Below the pieces are notes generated by a model, which was given only the letters and a program-made list of their open reading frames with translations, had not been told where the DNA came from and made no database searches. From contig JAUZSN010000002.1 in assembly GCA_030949405.1 (NCBI GenBank), positions 1,846,553-1,910,552 on the forward strand: a DNA stretch of 64,000 nt. Direction: 5' to 3'. The DNA comes from Methylococcales bacterium. GTDB taxonomy: Bacteria; Pseudomonadota; Gammaproteobacteria; Methylococcales; Methylomonadaceae. The translations under genes and the position numbers were made by a program. Positions 17,451 to 27,630 of the stretch are shown piece after piece (the first letter of the stretch is position 1; every line of letters starts with the position of its first letter).

Positions 17451-18833
17451 TTAAATTTTATCATAAACATAGGAAGGGAGCCATGTCGCTAATTGTGGCC
17501 AAATAGCTAAAATGATTAACATCATAAGCTGAATAATAATGAAGGGAATAACGCCTTTATAAATATCGATCGTTTTAATCTCAGCGGGAGCAACACCGCG
17601 TAAATAAAATAATGCAAATCCAAATGGAGGGGTTAAAAATGAGGTTTGTAAGTTAATCGCAATCATAATGCCTAGCCAGATGGGATCAACGCCCATGGTT
17701 AATAAAATAGGCCCAACAATGGGGACAATAATAAAGGTGATTTCAATAAAATCGAGGACAAACCCCAGCAAAAACATGATTAACATCACGCTCATCATTG
17801 CCCCGAAGACGCCCCCTGGTAAATCTGATAATAAATCAACAATGAGTTCATCCCCACCAAAGCCTCGAAACACCAATGAAAATAAAGTGGCTCCGATTAG
17901 AATCATAAAAACCATGCAGGTTACTTGCGTGGTATTTTCCATGACTTGTTTCAATTTTTCAATCGTAAATTCACCTTTGATGATGGCCAGTAGGAGTGCG
18001 CCAACCGCACCCACCGCAGCAGCTTCCGTCGGTGTGGCTAATCCGCCCATAATTGAACCTAAGACTGAAAAGATTAAAATTAAGGGGGGGCATAAATTAA
18101 TGAGAATACGTTTATAAAAATCAGGTTGTCGTTGCTGATGATGAGTTGATACGGGCATTAATTCAGGTTTGACTCGTGCGAGTATGAGTAAGTATATTAA
18201 GTAGAATAAAACGAGGCCCAAACCAGGAATGACCGCCCCTGTAAACAAATCCCCGACTGAAATGGTTTCAGGAGAAAAAATGCCCATATCGAGCTGTGCT
18301 TGCTGATAGGCATTAGAAATTACATCGCCTAACAAAACCAATACTATGGATGGGGGGATAATTTGCCCTAAGGTTCCTGATGCACAAATAGTGCCACAGG
18401 CCACGGCGGGGTTATAACCACTCCGCAGCATGGTCGGTAAGGAAAGTAATCCCATCGTCACGACCGTCGCCCCCACAATCCCTGTACTTGCCGCCATTAA
18501 CATACCCACTAAAGTGACGGCAACGCCTAAGCCTCCTTTTAAATTGCCAAACGCTTCTGCCATTGTTTCTAATAAACTTTCAGCCACTTTTGAACGCTCT
18601 AGCATCACTCCCATAAAAACAAATAACGGTACAGCTAGTAAGGTTTGATTGTTCATGATGCCAAATAGCCGATTGGGCATCGCCGTTAAAAAAGCGTCAT
18701 CAAACAGTTCTAATTGCATCCCTATTTTTGCAAAAGCAAGAGCTGTTCCCGCCAATGCAAACGCAACAGGGTAGCCTGTTAATAGCACGATAAAGACCGC
18801 TGCAAACATCCACAATGCCATGTAATCTTCCAT
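17451..18833 (-). CDS. dctM: TRAP transporter large permease
   Basis: It is a 460-residue, 12-13-helix DctM-type permease of a tripartite ATP-independent periplasmic transporter. It opens MALWMFAAVFIVLLTGYPVAFALAG after MEDY and includes the ICASGTLGQIIPPSIVLVLLG signature. It abuts the small permease gene directly. No periplasmic solute-binding gene is present in the window, so the substrate cannot be inferred and the third component is encoded elsewhere or not used. Confidence 0.95.
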   Translation of the reverse strand: MEDYMALWMFAAVFIVLLTGYPVAFALAGTALAFAKIGMQLELFDDAFLTAMPNRLFGIMNNQTLLAVPLFVFMGVMLERSKVAESLLETMAEAFGNLKGGLGVAVTLVGMLMAASTGIVGATVVTMGLLSLPTMLRSGYNPAVACGTICASGTLGQIIPPSIVLVLLGDVISNAYQQAQLDMGIFSPETISVGDLFTGAVIPGLGLVLFYLIYLLILARVKPELMPVSTHHQQRQPDFYKRILINLCPPLILIFSVLGSIMGGLATPTEAAAVGAVGALLLAIIKGEFTIEKLKQVMENTTQVTCMVFMILIGATLFSLVFRGFGGDELIVDLLSDLPGGVFGAMMSVMLIMFLLGFVLDFIEITFIIVPIVGPILLTMGVDPIWLGIMIAINLQTSFLTPPFGFALFYLRGVAPAEIKTIDIYKGVIPFIIIQLMMLIILAIWPQLATWLPSYVYDKI

Positions 18834-19406
18834 TTATGACATTTCCTTGGGAGGCGATAAATTTAAGGCGACTAATAAGTTTTCTAATAGCATGGAAATT
18901 GCTTGTAATCGCAGTAAACAGGCCATGATAATAATTGTTGTTTTGAGTAGATAAACCCCTTCTAAGCCGCCTGAATTCATTGATCCTTCGTGAATTTCCC
19001 ATGAATCTTTCACATAATCCCAACTGCTGCTAATAATAAATTCAGTAACAGGTAAGAGAAGTAATAACGTTCCTAAAAAATCAACCCATGCTCGTGTTTT
19101 AGGGCGGTAGGATTGATAAAAAATATCAACGCGGACATGCCCATTATGTTTGAGCGTGTAAGCGGCTCCCAACATAAAAACAATGACGTGCATATAGGTC
19201 ACGGTTTCTTGCATTGAGATTAAACCCCAATCAAAAACATAGCGTAAAACTACAATCGCAAAAGTGACCAAAACCATGAGTAAGGTCAGCCATGAAATAT
19301 GCCGCCCGATGCGTTCATTAATAAAATTAATGGCGTTAATGCAATAATGACTGGCATCAACGAGCCGTGAAGTTAAGGATAAATTAGTCTTCACGTTTGT
19401 ATTCAC
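18834..19406 (-). CDS. dctQ: TRAP transporter small permease
   Basis: It is a 190-residue, four-helix DctQ-type protein with the typical RYVFDWGLISMQETVTYMHV and HNGHVRVDIFY motifs in the central region. Its stop is immediately followed by the dctM start, so the two are translationally linked. Its start overlaps the end of fxsA by about 20 bp. Confidence 0.92.
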   Translation of the reverse strand: MNTNVKTNLSLTSRLVDASHYCINAINFINERIGRHISWLTLLMVLVTFAIVVLRYVFDWGLISMQETVTYMHVIVFMLGAAYTLKHNGHVRVDIFYQSYRPKTRAWVDFLGTLLLLLPVTEFIISSSWDYVKDSWEIHEGSMNSGGLEGVYLLKTTIIIMACLLRLQAISMLLENLLVALNLSPPKEMS

Positions 19407-19824
19407 CCTCTAGGGCATTATCTTTCGGTTTAGCTTGCTGAAAAGGAGAGCCATCGGGTGATTTAATGAGATGTTTTTCAATAATATACTGGGCAAATTT
19501 TCGACGAATTTGAGGAATAAGACACGCAAAGCCGAGCGCGTCAGTAAAAAAACCAGGGGTGAGTAATAAGGCACCGCCCACTAAAAGGAGAGGCCCTTCA
19601 ATCATTTCATACGCAGGAATTTCACCCTTGGCTAAATTAGTTTGGAAGCGTTTCCACGTTTCAAACCCTTGTCGCCTTAAGAGCCACGCGCCTAGAATAG
19701 CGGTGAAAACAACTAATAAAATAGTCGGAAATATACCAACAATGCCCCCTAACTGTAGTAATAAATAAATTTCTACAAAAGGTATTGTTAAAAAGAATAA
19801 GAAAAGAATTTGTACCATTTTCAC
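19384..19824 (-). CDS. fxsA: FxsA family membrane protein
   Basis: It is 146 residues long with two to three N-terminal helices and the FxsA hallmarks FLTIPFVEIYLLLQLGG, RRQGFETWKRF and the glycine-rich EGPLLLVGGALLLTPGFFTD. In E. coli FxsA relieves exclusion of phage T7 by F plasmid PifA, though its normal role is unknown. The overlap with dctQ suggests co-transcription. The start may be the second ATG, two codons in. Confidence 0.9.
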   Translation of the reverse strand: MKMVQILFLFFLTIPFVEIYLLLQLGGIVGIFPTILLVVFTAILGAWLLRRQGFETWKRFQTNLAKGEIPAYEMIEGPLLLVGGALLLTPGFFTDALGFACLIPQIRRKFAQYIIEKHLIKSPDGSPFQQAKPKDNALEGEYKRED

Positions 19825-19973
19825 AATAAACCTCTTAAAAAAACTTAGAATTAGACGCTTAATTATTCCTTATTTAAAGGGGGAATAAAAGCAATAATCA
19901 CCTTAACGGGATAATTTTTAAATTTGCTTTATCTTTGTATAAAGCGGTGTTTCATACTCTCATTGACTGAGTA

Positions 19974-20702
19974 TTATCGGACATAACGCGTTTTATAAAC
20001 CCCTAAATCAACAAGTTTTAGCGTAAGGTCATCGACTTCGGTATTGGTATACAAAGGGCCAATTTGTACTTTATACGCCATTTTTCCTTGTAAAATAACG
20101 GGTTTAATGGTCGGGGTAGGCAGTGAATGAACACGAACTTTATATTGTAAATTGCGGGCATTATCCGCCTCATTAAAAACCCCGAGTTGTAAATAAATAG
20201 GGCTGTTATTATTATCAGGATTAATTGCTTCTATTTCTACCTGTTCTGTTCCCTGTATCTCAATCTCTAGTGCTTGTGCGGCTGCATAGGATAAATCAAT
20301 AACCCGATTATCATGATAAGGGCCGCGATCATTAATTCTAACTGTAATGCTAAGGTTATTTTTAACATTAGTCACTTTAACATAGCTTGGAATGGGGAGG
20401 GTTTTATGGGCAGCGGTCATTCCATACATATTATAAATCTCACCATTAGAGGTTTTTTTTCCATGAAAATCATCGCCATACCAAGAGGCAATCCCTTGTT
20501 GCTTGAAATCGTTGCTAAAGGCTAATACTTTATAAAATTGCCCTAACAAATGATAGGAACTTGGATTCCCCGCACTGGTTTGCGTGTCTATTTTAGTCGG
20601 TTTATCAACGGTTACATCGGCTGTTTCATCTTTTTCACCCAATGGAATTTGAGTTAAACAGCCAGACAATAAACCAATTAATAACAGTGATTTAATTTTC
20701 AC
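19974..20702 (-). CDS. rlpA: Septal ring lytic transglycosylase RlpA
   Basis: It is a lipoprotein (lipobox near residue 15, LLSGC) with a double-psi beta-barrel (about 65-160). The barrel carries GIASWYGDDFHGKKTSNGE and the conserved VRINDRGPYHDNRVIDLSY. A C-terminal SPOR domain (about 165-240, YLQLGVFNEADNARNL) binds denuded septal glycan. RlpA cleaves such naked strands at division. At 242 residues it is compact. It overlaps mltB by about 11 bp, ending the leftward cell-shape cluster. Confidence 0.95.
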   Translation of the reverse strand: MKIKSLLLIGLLSGCLTQIPLGEKDETADVTVDKPTKIDTQTSAGNPSSYHLLGQFYKVLAFSNDFKQQGIASWYGDDFHGKKTSNGEIYNMYGMTAAHKTLPIPSYVKVTNVKNNLSITVRINDRGPYHDNRVIDLSYAAAQALEIEIQGTEQVEIEAINPDNNNSPIYLQLGVFNEADNARNLQYKVRVHSLPTPTIKPVILQGKMAYKVQIGPLYTNTEVDDLTLKLVDLGVYKTRYVR

Positions 20703-21690
20703 CGCTTTTGACCTTGGTTAAAATTTCTTGGCTTAGTTGATAAACAGCCAAAGCATACAGGCGACTATGATTATAACGGGTAATCACATAGAAGTTAGTC
20801 AGCCCAACCCAAAATTCTTTACCCGTCGATTGCTCATAGTCTAATAACTTAGCCAGACTTTCCTCGGCGACGTTGTCTGGTATTTTCACCTTTAAATCTT
20901 TTAATTGCGCCAAACTAAAACTAGGCTTTAAATCATCGGACAACGCGCTTAAATAATCATTCCCCGTTACGGTAACAGGGTGAGCGATGGTTTTATCTCG
21001 TTGCCACCCATATTTTGATAAATAATTACCCACACTTGCAATGGCATCGGCAGGATTTGACCAAATATTACGCTGTTTATCCTGTTCATAATCAACCGCA
21101 TAGTTTCGATAGCTACTCGGCATAAATTGAGGCAATCCCATCGCGCCCGCGTAAGAGCCTTTAGGTTCAAGTGGATTTTTACCTTCATCACGGCATAATA
21201 ATAAAAAGTTTTCTAATTCGGATGTAAAAAATTGACTTCGTTTAGGGTAAGAAAAGGCCAGCGTTGCGAGGGCATCAATCACTCGAAATGATCCCATGTT
21301 ACCGCCGTATTGGGTTTCTACCCCAATAATAGCCACAATGATTTGCCAAGGAACGCCTTGTTTTTTTTCAACATCTAATAAGACATCATGATTTTTTTGC
21401 CAAAATTTAACGCCCCCTGCGATACGTGCTTTGGTCAGAAAAATTTTCCGATATTTCCCCCATGTCATGTGTCCTTCGGCAGGTCTTGACATCGCTTTTA
21501 AAATACTTTGTTTAGTCTTTGCTGCTTGAAATAAAACCGTTAAGTCACTTTGTTTAAAATCATACTCTTTAACCATTTTATCCATAAATACGGTTACTTC
21601 AGGGGTGATTTTAATCGCTGCCATCGTAGAATGACTCAAAACAAAACAGACAATTACCATTAAATTAATAAATATTTTTTTCATCATCAT
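20692..21690 (-). CDS. mltB: Lytic murein transglycosylase B
   Basis: It has a Sec signal (residues 1-24) and an SLT2/MltB domain. The catalytic glutamate lies in IIGVETQYGGNMG (about 120). The GAMGLPQFMPSSYRNYAVD substrate-groove motif is intact. The length of 332 residues is typical of the soluble MltB form; I see no lipobox. It lies 4 bp after rodA and overlaps rlpA, an order kept in many gammaproteobacteria. Confidence 0.95.
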   Translation of the reverse strand: MMMKKIFINLMVIVCFVLSHSTMAAIKITPEVTVFMDKMVKEYDFKQSDLTVLFQAAKTKQSILKAMSRPAEGHMTWGKYRKIFLTKARIAGGVKFWQKNHDVLLDVEKKQGVPWQIIVAIIGVETQYGGNMGSFRVIDALATLAFSYPKRSQFFTSELENFLLLCRDEGKNPLEPKGSYAGAMGLPQFMPSSYRNYAVDYEQDKQRNIWSNPADAIASVGNYLSKYGWQRDKTIAHPVTVTGNDYLSALSDDLKPSFSLAQLKDLKVKIPDNVAEESLAKLLDYEQSTGKEFWVGLTNFYVITRYNHSRLYALAVYQLSQEILTKVKSGEN

Positions 21691-21693
21691 TTT

Positions 21694-22824
21694 CTAGTGG
21701 ACTAAGAATTTTTTATGCGTATGAATCGACATTAAAATGCCAAAACTCCCTAACAAGGTCACCATAGAGGTTCCGCCGTAACTAATTAACGGTAACGGGA
21801 CACCGACTACGGGTAAAATACCAATAACCATCCCAATATTAACAAAAACATAAACAAAAAAAGTAAAGGTTAAGCTTCCCGCTAATAACCGACTATAAGT
21901 CGTTTGGGCTTGAACCGCAATATATAAACCTCGGCCAATAATAAGGAGATAAAGGATTAATAAGGCTAAACACCCCATCAAACCAAACTCTTCGGCAAAG
22001 ACGGCAAAAATAAAATCGGTCGAACTTTCAGGTAAATAATTTAATTGGGCTTGTGTACTTCCCAGCCAACCTTTTCCATAAATTCCTCCTGAACCAATCG
22101 CTATTTTTGATTGAATAATATGATAGCCTTTTCCCATCGGGTCTGCTTCGGGGTTAAACAAGGTTAATACCCGTCCGCGCTGATAATCATGCATTAAATA
22201 AAACCATAAAATAGGTATAAATCCAGCAATCAACGAAGCAATAGCGATGATAAATCGCCATGAAATTCCCGCAAAAAATAAAATAATCCCCCCTGAACTG
22301 GCCACTAATAGCGACGTTCCTAAATCAGGTTGTTTCGCAATTAGCAAGGTGGGGGTAAGAATCAAGGCCGTAGCGACTAAAATTTGTTTAAATTTTAATT
22401 CAAAATGATGCTTGGAAAGGTACCACGCCAACATCATTGGGGTCGTAATTTTAATCATTTCTGACGGTTGAAAGCGAAAAAAACCTAAGTCCAGCCATCG
22501 CTGCGCCCCTTTTCCAATATCGCCGATTAATAAGACCGCAATTAAGAGGATAATGCCTATCGCGTAAAGAGGGGGAGAATAACGCTTAAATTGCTCAGGA
22601 TTGACATGAGCTAAGACAACCATCAAACAAAAGGCAATGACAATACGAACCACTTGTTTAATTAAGACGGCTTCACTTTTACCACTCGCACTGTATAAAA
22701 TAATAAAACTTAATAAACAACTGATGCTTAACGTAAGAAAAAGAGGGATGTCAATATGCAGTTTTCTAAGAATATTGCCTATGAGTGAGGGGGATTCAAA
22801 GGGAGGGCTATCATTGGTCTTCAT
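21694..22824 (-). CDS. rodA: Rod-shape SEDS glycosyltransferase RodA
   Basis: It is a ten-helix SEDS protein polymerising glycan for the elongasome with PBP2. The motifs YSASGKSEAVLIKQ, GKGAQRWLDLGFFRFQPSE and PVVGVPLPLISYGG are all present. The start giving MKTNDSPPF is preferred: it has a GAGG ribosome site 6 bases upstream and overlaps the end of mrdA by 14 bp. An in-frame start four codons earlier lacks such a site. Confidence 0.96.
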   Translation of the reverse strand: MKTNDSPPFESPSLIGNILRKLHIDIPLFLTLSISCLLSFIILYSASGKSEAVLIKQVVRIVIAFCLMVVLAHVNPEQFKRYSPPLYAIGIILLIAVLLIGDIGKGAQRWLDLGFFRFQPSEMIKITTPMMLAWYLSKHHFELKFKQILVATALILTPTLLIAKQPDLGTSLLVASSGGIILFFAGISWRFIIAIASLIAGFIPILWFYLMHDYQRGRVLTLFNPEADPMGKGYHIIQSKIAIGSGGIYGKGWLGSTQAQLNYLPESSTDFIFAVFAEEFGLMGCLALLILYLLIIGRGLYIAVQAQTTYSRLLAGSLTFTFFVYVFVNIGMVIGILPVVGVPLPLISYGGTSMVTLLGSFGILMSIHTHKKFLVH

Positions 22825-24688
22825 AACTGGCCTCAAGATTAGTTTTGTATTCGGCTAAAAATTGTTTAATAACCTTTGATGCCATCGGGGCTGCGACCGA
22901 GCCTCCATGCCCCCCATTTTCAACAATAACAGCGACTGCAATTTGGGGGTCAGCCACAGGGGCAAAACTAACAAATAAGGCATGGTCATGAAGTTTCTTT
23001 TTTAATTTATGTCGATTGTAACTTTCATTTTGCTTCACGGTAAAAACCTGTGCTGTCCCTGTTTTGCCTGCAATTTTATAATTAATGCCTTTAGAAATTC
23101 GTTTTGCCGTTCCCGCAGAGCTATGAACAACATTCACCATCGCGGCAATCACATCATCAACATTCTGTAGTTTTAATGGAATTGTTTCCCTTTGAGGCCT
23201 AGGTTCTGAACGTGTATTGTTAGATTCAATCACTTTACTGACTAAATGAGGCGTAATTATTTTTCCATAGCCAGCTAAGGTGGCCGTTGCTTTCGCTAAT
23301 TGTAGCGGAGTTGCTAAGGTAAATCCTTGACCAATGCCTGTAATAATTGAATCGCCAGGATACCAAACTTTTTTCTTTACCCGTTTCTTCCATTCGCGTG
23401 AAGGAAATAATCCACTTTTTTCACCGATTAAATCAATGCCTGTTTTCTGCCCAAACCCAAATTTAGACATAAAACTATGCATTTTATCGATGCCTAAGGT
23501 CATCGCTAAACTATAAAAATAAACATCACAGGATTGTGTAATCGCTTTATTCAAGTTAGTGGCCCCATGTCCCCACCGTTTCCAATCTCTAAACCGATGT
23601 TTAACATTGGGTAATTGATAATAACCTGGGCAATAATTACTTTCACGCGACTTAATCACCCCATATTCTAATCCTGCTAACCCGATAAAGGGTTTTACGG
23701 TTGAGCCTGGCGGATATTGTCCCCGTAACGCACGATTAAACATCGGTCTATCTTCAGAGTCTTGTAACAGACGGTAATTTTTAAAACTAATTCCATTAAC
23801 AAAAAGATTAGCATCAAAACTAGGTCGGCTGGTAAAGGCTAATACTTCGCCTGTTTTAATATCAAGGGCGACAATGGCCCCGTTATAGCCCTCTAATGCA
23901 TCGTAGGCTGTTTTTTGTAAGTTTATATCCACGGTTAAATAAAGGTTAGCACCCGATTGCGAGTCTACTTTTCGTAGGGTGTTAACTGAGCGTCCTTGGG
24001 CATTAGTTTCTTCTTCGGTATATCCCGATTTACCATGTAATAAGGTTTCATACGATTTTTCAATACCGACTTTTCCAACATAATGCGTTCCTCTGTATTC
24101 GGCAATCGGTAATGATTTTAATTCTTTTTCATTAATTCGCCCGACATACCCGACCACATGGGAAGATAATAACCCGTGTGGGTAATAACGCGCTAAACTT
24201 ACTTTAATTTCAACACCAGGGAAAAAAGGACGCATGGCTGCAAAACGTGCTACATCTATTTCGGTTAAATTAGTGAGAAAAGGCGTTGCCACAAAATATT
24301 TACGGCGTTTACGTTGTTTATGAAATTCAGCTATTTTTTCATCAGGAATGGCTAAAAGCTGTTGCAATCGAGTCAGCGTATCCTCCAAACTTCCATCTTT
24401 TTTAACCTTTTCAGGTAGAATTTCTAAATTATACGTAGGCCTATTTTCAGCAAGTACAATGCCATTTCGGTCATAAATAACGCCACGAATAGGCGGGATT
24501 GAGGAGGTTTTAACCTGATTTTTAGTGGCTAAGGTTGAATAATGTTCATGACCATTTATTTGTAAATAGATTAAACGGACGACTAAGCCCAGCATTAATA
24601 TAATGGCCAAGACAAAAATAATAACGACACGGTTCAGAAAAACACGATGCTCAGCAATAGCATCTCTAATGGTATAACGGCGCGACAT
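22811..24688 (-). CDS. mrdA: Penicillin-binding protein 2
   Basis: It is the 625-residue elongation transpeptidase. It has a short cytoplasmic tail, a membrane anchor (21-43) and a pedestal domain with the PPIRGVIYDRNG motif. The transpeptidase catalytic triad of motifs is S329-T-V-K332, S386-C-D388 and K542-T-G544. Its partner rodA follows with overlap. All active-site motifs are intact. Confidence 0.97.
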   Translation of the reverse strand: MSRRYTIRDAIAEHRVFLNRVVIIFVLAIILMLGLVVRLIYLQINGHEHYSTLATKNQVKTSSIPPIRGVIYDRNGIVLAENRPTYNLEILPEKVKKDGSLEDTLTRLQQLLAIPDEKIAEFHKQRKRRKYFVATPFLTNLTEIDVARFAAMRPFFPGVEIKVSLARYYPHGLLSSHVVGYVGRINEKELKSLPIAEYRGTHYVGKVGIEKSYETLLHGKSGYTEEETNAQGRSVNTLRKVDSQSGANLYLTVDINLQKTAYDALEGYNGAIVALDIKTGEVLAFTSRPSFDANLFVNGISFKNYRLLQDSEDRPMFNRALRGQYPPGSTVKPFIGLAGLEYGVIKSRESNYCPGYYQLPNVKHRFRDWKRWGHGATNLNKAITQSCDVYFYSLAMTLGIDKMHSFMSKFGFGQKTGIDLIGEKSGLFPSREWKKRVKKKVWYPGDSIITGIGQGFTLATPLQLAKATATLAGYGKIITPHLVSKVIESNNTRSEPRPQRETIPLKLQNVDDVIAAMVNVVHSSAGTAKRISKGINYKIAGKTGTAQVFTVKQNESYNRHKLKKKLHDHALFVSFAPVADPQIAVAVIVENGGHGGSVAAPMASKVIKQFLAEYKTNLEASYEDQ

Positions 24689-24698
24689 AAAAAAGGGC

Positions 24699-25229
24699 TC
24701 AAATTAGTGATTTTTTTCCAAAATGACGAATAAAGTGCAAAACAGGATTAATGAAAGGCCAAACCAGTGTACCTGTCAATATAGATAACCAGAAGGAAAG
24801 GGATGAATGACGTATCACGATTTGACGACTCTCACGGCTTAAAATACTTTCAATCTGTATGGTTCCTTGCATAGATCCGATCCAAAATACCATCACGCGT
24901 GCAACCAATAAACAACTAAAAATAAAAGCCATTTGTTGAAACAGCGGAAATTGGCGTAAGCGTTTATGCAGCAGGATACAAACATAGATAACCAATACAT
25001 AAATCAGTGCGTGTTCCCCTAAAGGACCGCCTATTAACACATCGGTTAATAAACCTGTAAACCAAGCATTAACAATCCCTTGTTGATAGGGCAAGGCAAG
25101 TGACCAGTAAATTAGGATTAATAGGACCCAATCTGGATTTAAATGATTAATAACTTGAGGAAAGGGGGCAACTCTCAAACACATCGCTAAGACTAGCGTC
25201 AAAATTAAATTTTGATAATCATTCAGCAT
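24699..25229 (-). CDS. mreD: Rod-shape protein MreD
   Basis: It is a small integral membrane protein (about 176 residues, five to six helices) of the elongasome, with LNPDWVLLILIYWSLALP and a GLLTDVLIGGPLGEHAL motif typical of MreD. I chose the ATG reading MLNDYQNLIL, which has a GAGG-like site about 10 bases upstream and overlaps the mreC stop. An ATG eight codons earlier is possible. Confidence 0.93.
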   Translation of the reverse strand: MLNDYQNLILTLVLAMCLRVAPFPQVINHLNPDWVLLILIYWSLALPYQQGIVNAWFTGLLTDVLIGGPLGEHALIYVLVIYVCILLHKRLRQFPLFQQMAFIFSCLLVARVMVFWIGSMQGTIQIESILSRESRQIVIRHSSLSFWLSILTGTLVWPFINPVLHFIRHFGKKSLI

Positions 25230-26139
25230 GATTCGGTTCCACCTCATTTTCATTGAAATCGGCAGGGTTTTTATCGTCTACGCCTTTAGCCCCGTCCTCG
25301 GTTGCAATCAGAGAAATTGATTTAGGTTTGTTCAAAACAATAAGAACCTCTCGAATTTTATCCAATTGTGCCACAGGTTCTGCAAAAATATCCGCAAACG
25401 GCTTGCTTATTTGTTCTATTTTATTAACCACTGCAACAGGGTATCCTCGTGGAAAGGTTCCATCAAGTCCTGAAGAAATTAATAAATCTCCCTTTTTAAT
25501 ATCAGCATCATTGGGTAAAAAAGGAAGTTTCAATTCATTGTACCGTCCATTACCCAATGCAATCGTACGTAATCCGTTACGATTGACTTCAACGGCAATG
25601 CCGTGGCTAGGATCGGTAATCATCATTATTTCAGCACTTAAAGGGTATTCACGAATAACTTGTCCGACAATACCATTGGTATCTAAGACAGGCTGGCGTT
25701 TATTAACCCCAAAATGCGAGCCTTTATCCACTAATACCACATGCTCATAAGGAAAATGCGTTGCCCCAATTAACTCGGCGGTTAACACATGTTCACCTAG
25801 AGTATACGATTTATTCATTAATGCTCGTAATCGAATATTTTCTTTTTCGAGGTTTTTTAATTTTAATAAATCTGTTTTTTGTAATCTTGCCCGTGCTTTT
25901 AAAAATTTATTTTCATCTTTTAGTTCATTATAAGAAATAAAAAGCTGAAACGTTTGGTCGGTAACCGAAAGAGGTAAGCTGACTAAGGATTGAATAGGGT
26001 AAACGATAACCGATAAAAAGGCACGTACACTCTCCAATCGAGAACTTTGACGTTCGATTGCTAATAATAAAACGGAGAGTAAAACCAAAACCAATAAACG
26101 AGTATTGAGTGACGGGCCTCTTGCAAATAAAAGTTTTAT
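25219..26139 (-). CDS. mreC: Rod-shape protein MreC, non-canonical start
   Basis: It is a bitopic periplasmic scaffold linking MreB with PBP2. A membrane helix, a coiled coil (about 60-115, LKNLEKENIRLRALMNKSY) and the double beta-barrel domain (ELIGATHFPYEHVVLVDKGS) are present. The conserved N-terminus KLLFARGPSLNTRLL is encoded upstream of the first usual start (TTG at 26094). It follows ATA at 26137-26139, and the frame is then closed by the mreB stop. The likely start is thus ATA, or an ATG miscalled or mutated. The proline/acidic C-terminal tail is variable in the family. Confidence 0.88.
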   Translation of the reverse strand: MKLLFARGPSLNTRLLVLVLLSVLLLAIERQSSRLESVRAFLSVIVYPIQSLVSLPLSVTDQTFQLFISYNELKDENKFLKARARLQKTDLLKLKNLEKENIRLRALMNKSYTLGEHVLTAELIGATHFPYEHVVLVDKGSHFGVNKRQPVLDTNGIVGQVIREYPLSAEIMMITDPSHGIAVEVNRNGLRTIALGNGRYNELKLPFLPNDADIKKGDLLISSGLDGTFPRGYPVAVVNKIEQISKPFADIFAEPVAQLDKIREVLIVLNKPKSISLIATEDGAKGVDDKNPADFNENEVEPNHAE

Positions 26140-26148
26140 CGTAACGCT

Positions 26149-27237
<1,089 letters not shown>

Positions 27238-27322
27238 TTATCAATCAATAAGGTATTTAGGCAAGATATAACGTATCATATTTAGTAATTAAAATGTTCT
27301 AAATGAAAATTCGGAGGAAAAA

Positions 27323-27610
27323 ATGTCATTATCGGCGGATGATGTAAAAAAAATAGCCCATCTTGCTAGAGTGGGAATTAATGAAAAAAATGTAGCAACG
27401 TATACCAAAGATTTATCAGGGATGTTGGAACTTATGGTGCAAATGGGGGAATTAAATACGGATAACGTGGCTCCCATGTCGCATCCCTTAGATCCTATGC
27501 AACGATTACGCGCTGATAAAATCACAGAAACCAATCAACGTGATAAATTCCAAACCCTGACTTCAGAAACAGAAGCAGGCTTATATCTTGTCCCTAAAGT
27601 TCTTGATTAA
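27323..27610 (+). CDS. gatC: Asp/Glu-tRNA(Asn/Gln) amidotransferase subunit C
   Basis: It is the 95-residue GatC clamp that stabilises GatA. It opens [20 protein letters not shown] and has the conserved [20 protein letters not shown] belt. A GGAGG ribosome site precedes the ATG. It is followed 20 bp later by gatA. Confidence 0.95.
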   Translation: MSLSADDVKKIAHLARVGINEKNVATYTKDLSGMLELMVQMGELNTDNVAPMSHPLDPMQRLRADKITETNQRDKFQTLTSETEAGLYLVPKVLD

Positions 27611-27630
27611 CGCGTCCAATTTACGAAATT

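Noticed and set aside
17668-18117. 149-codon plus-strand frame
   Set aside because: It lies antisense to dctM, with a Lys/Thr/Pro-rich composition typical of a shadow frame.
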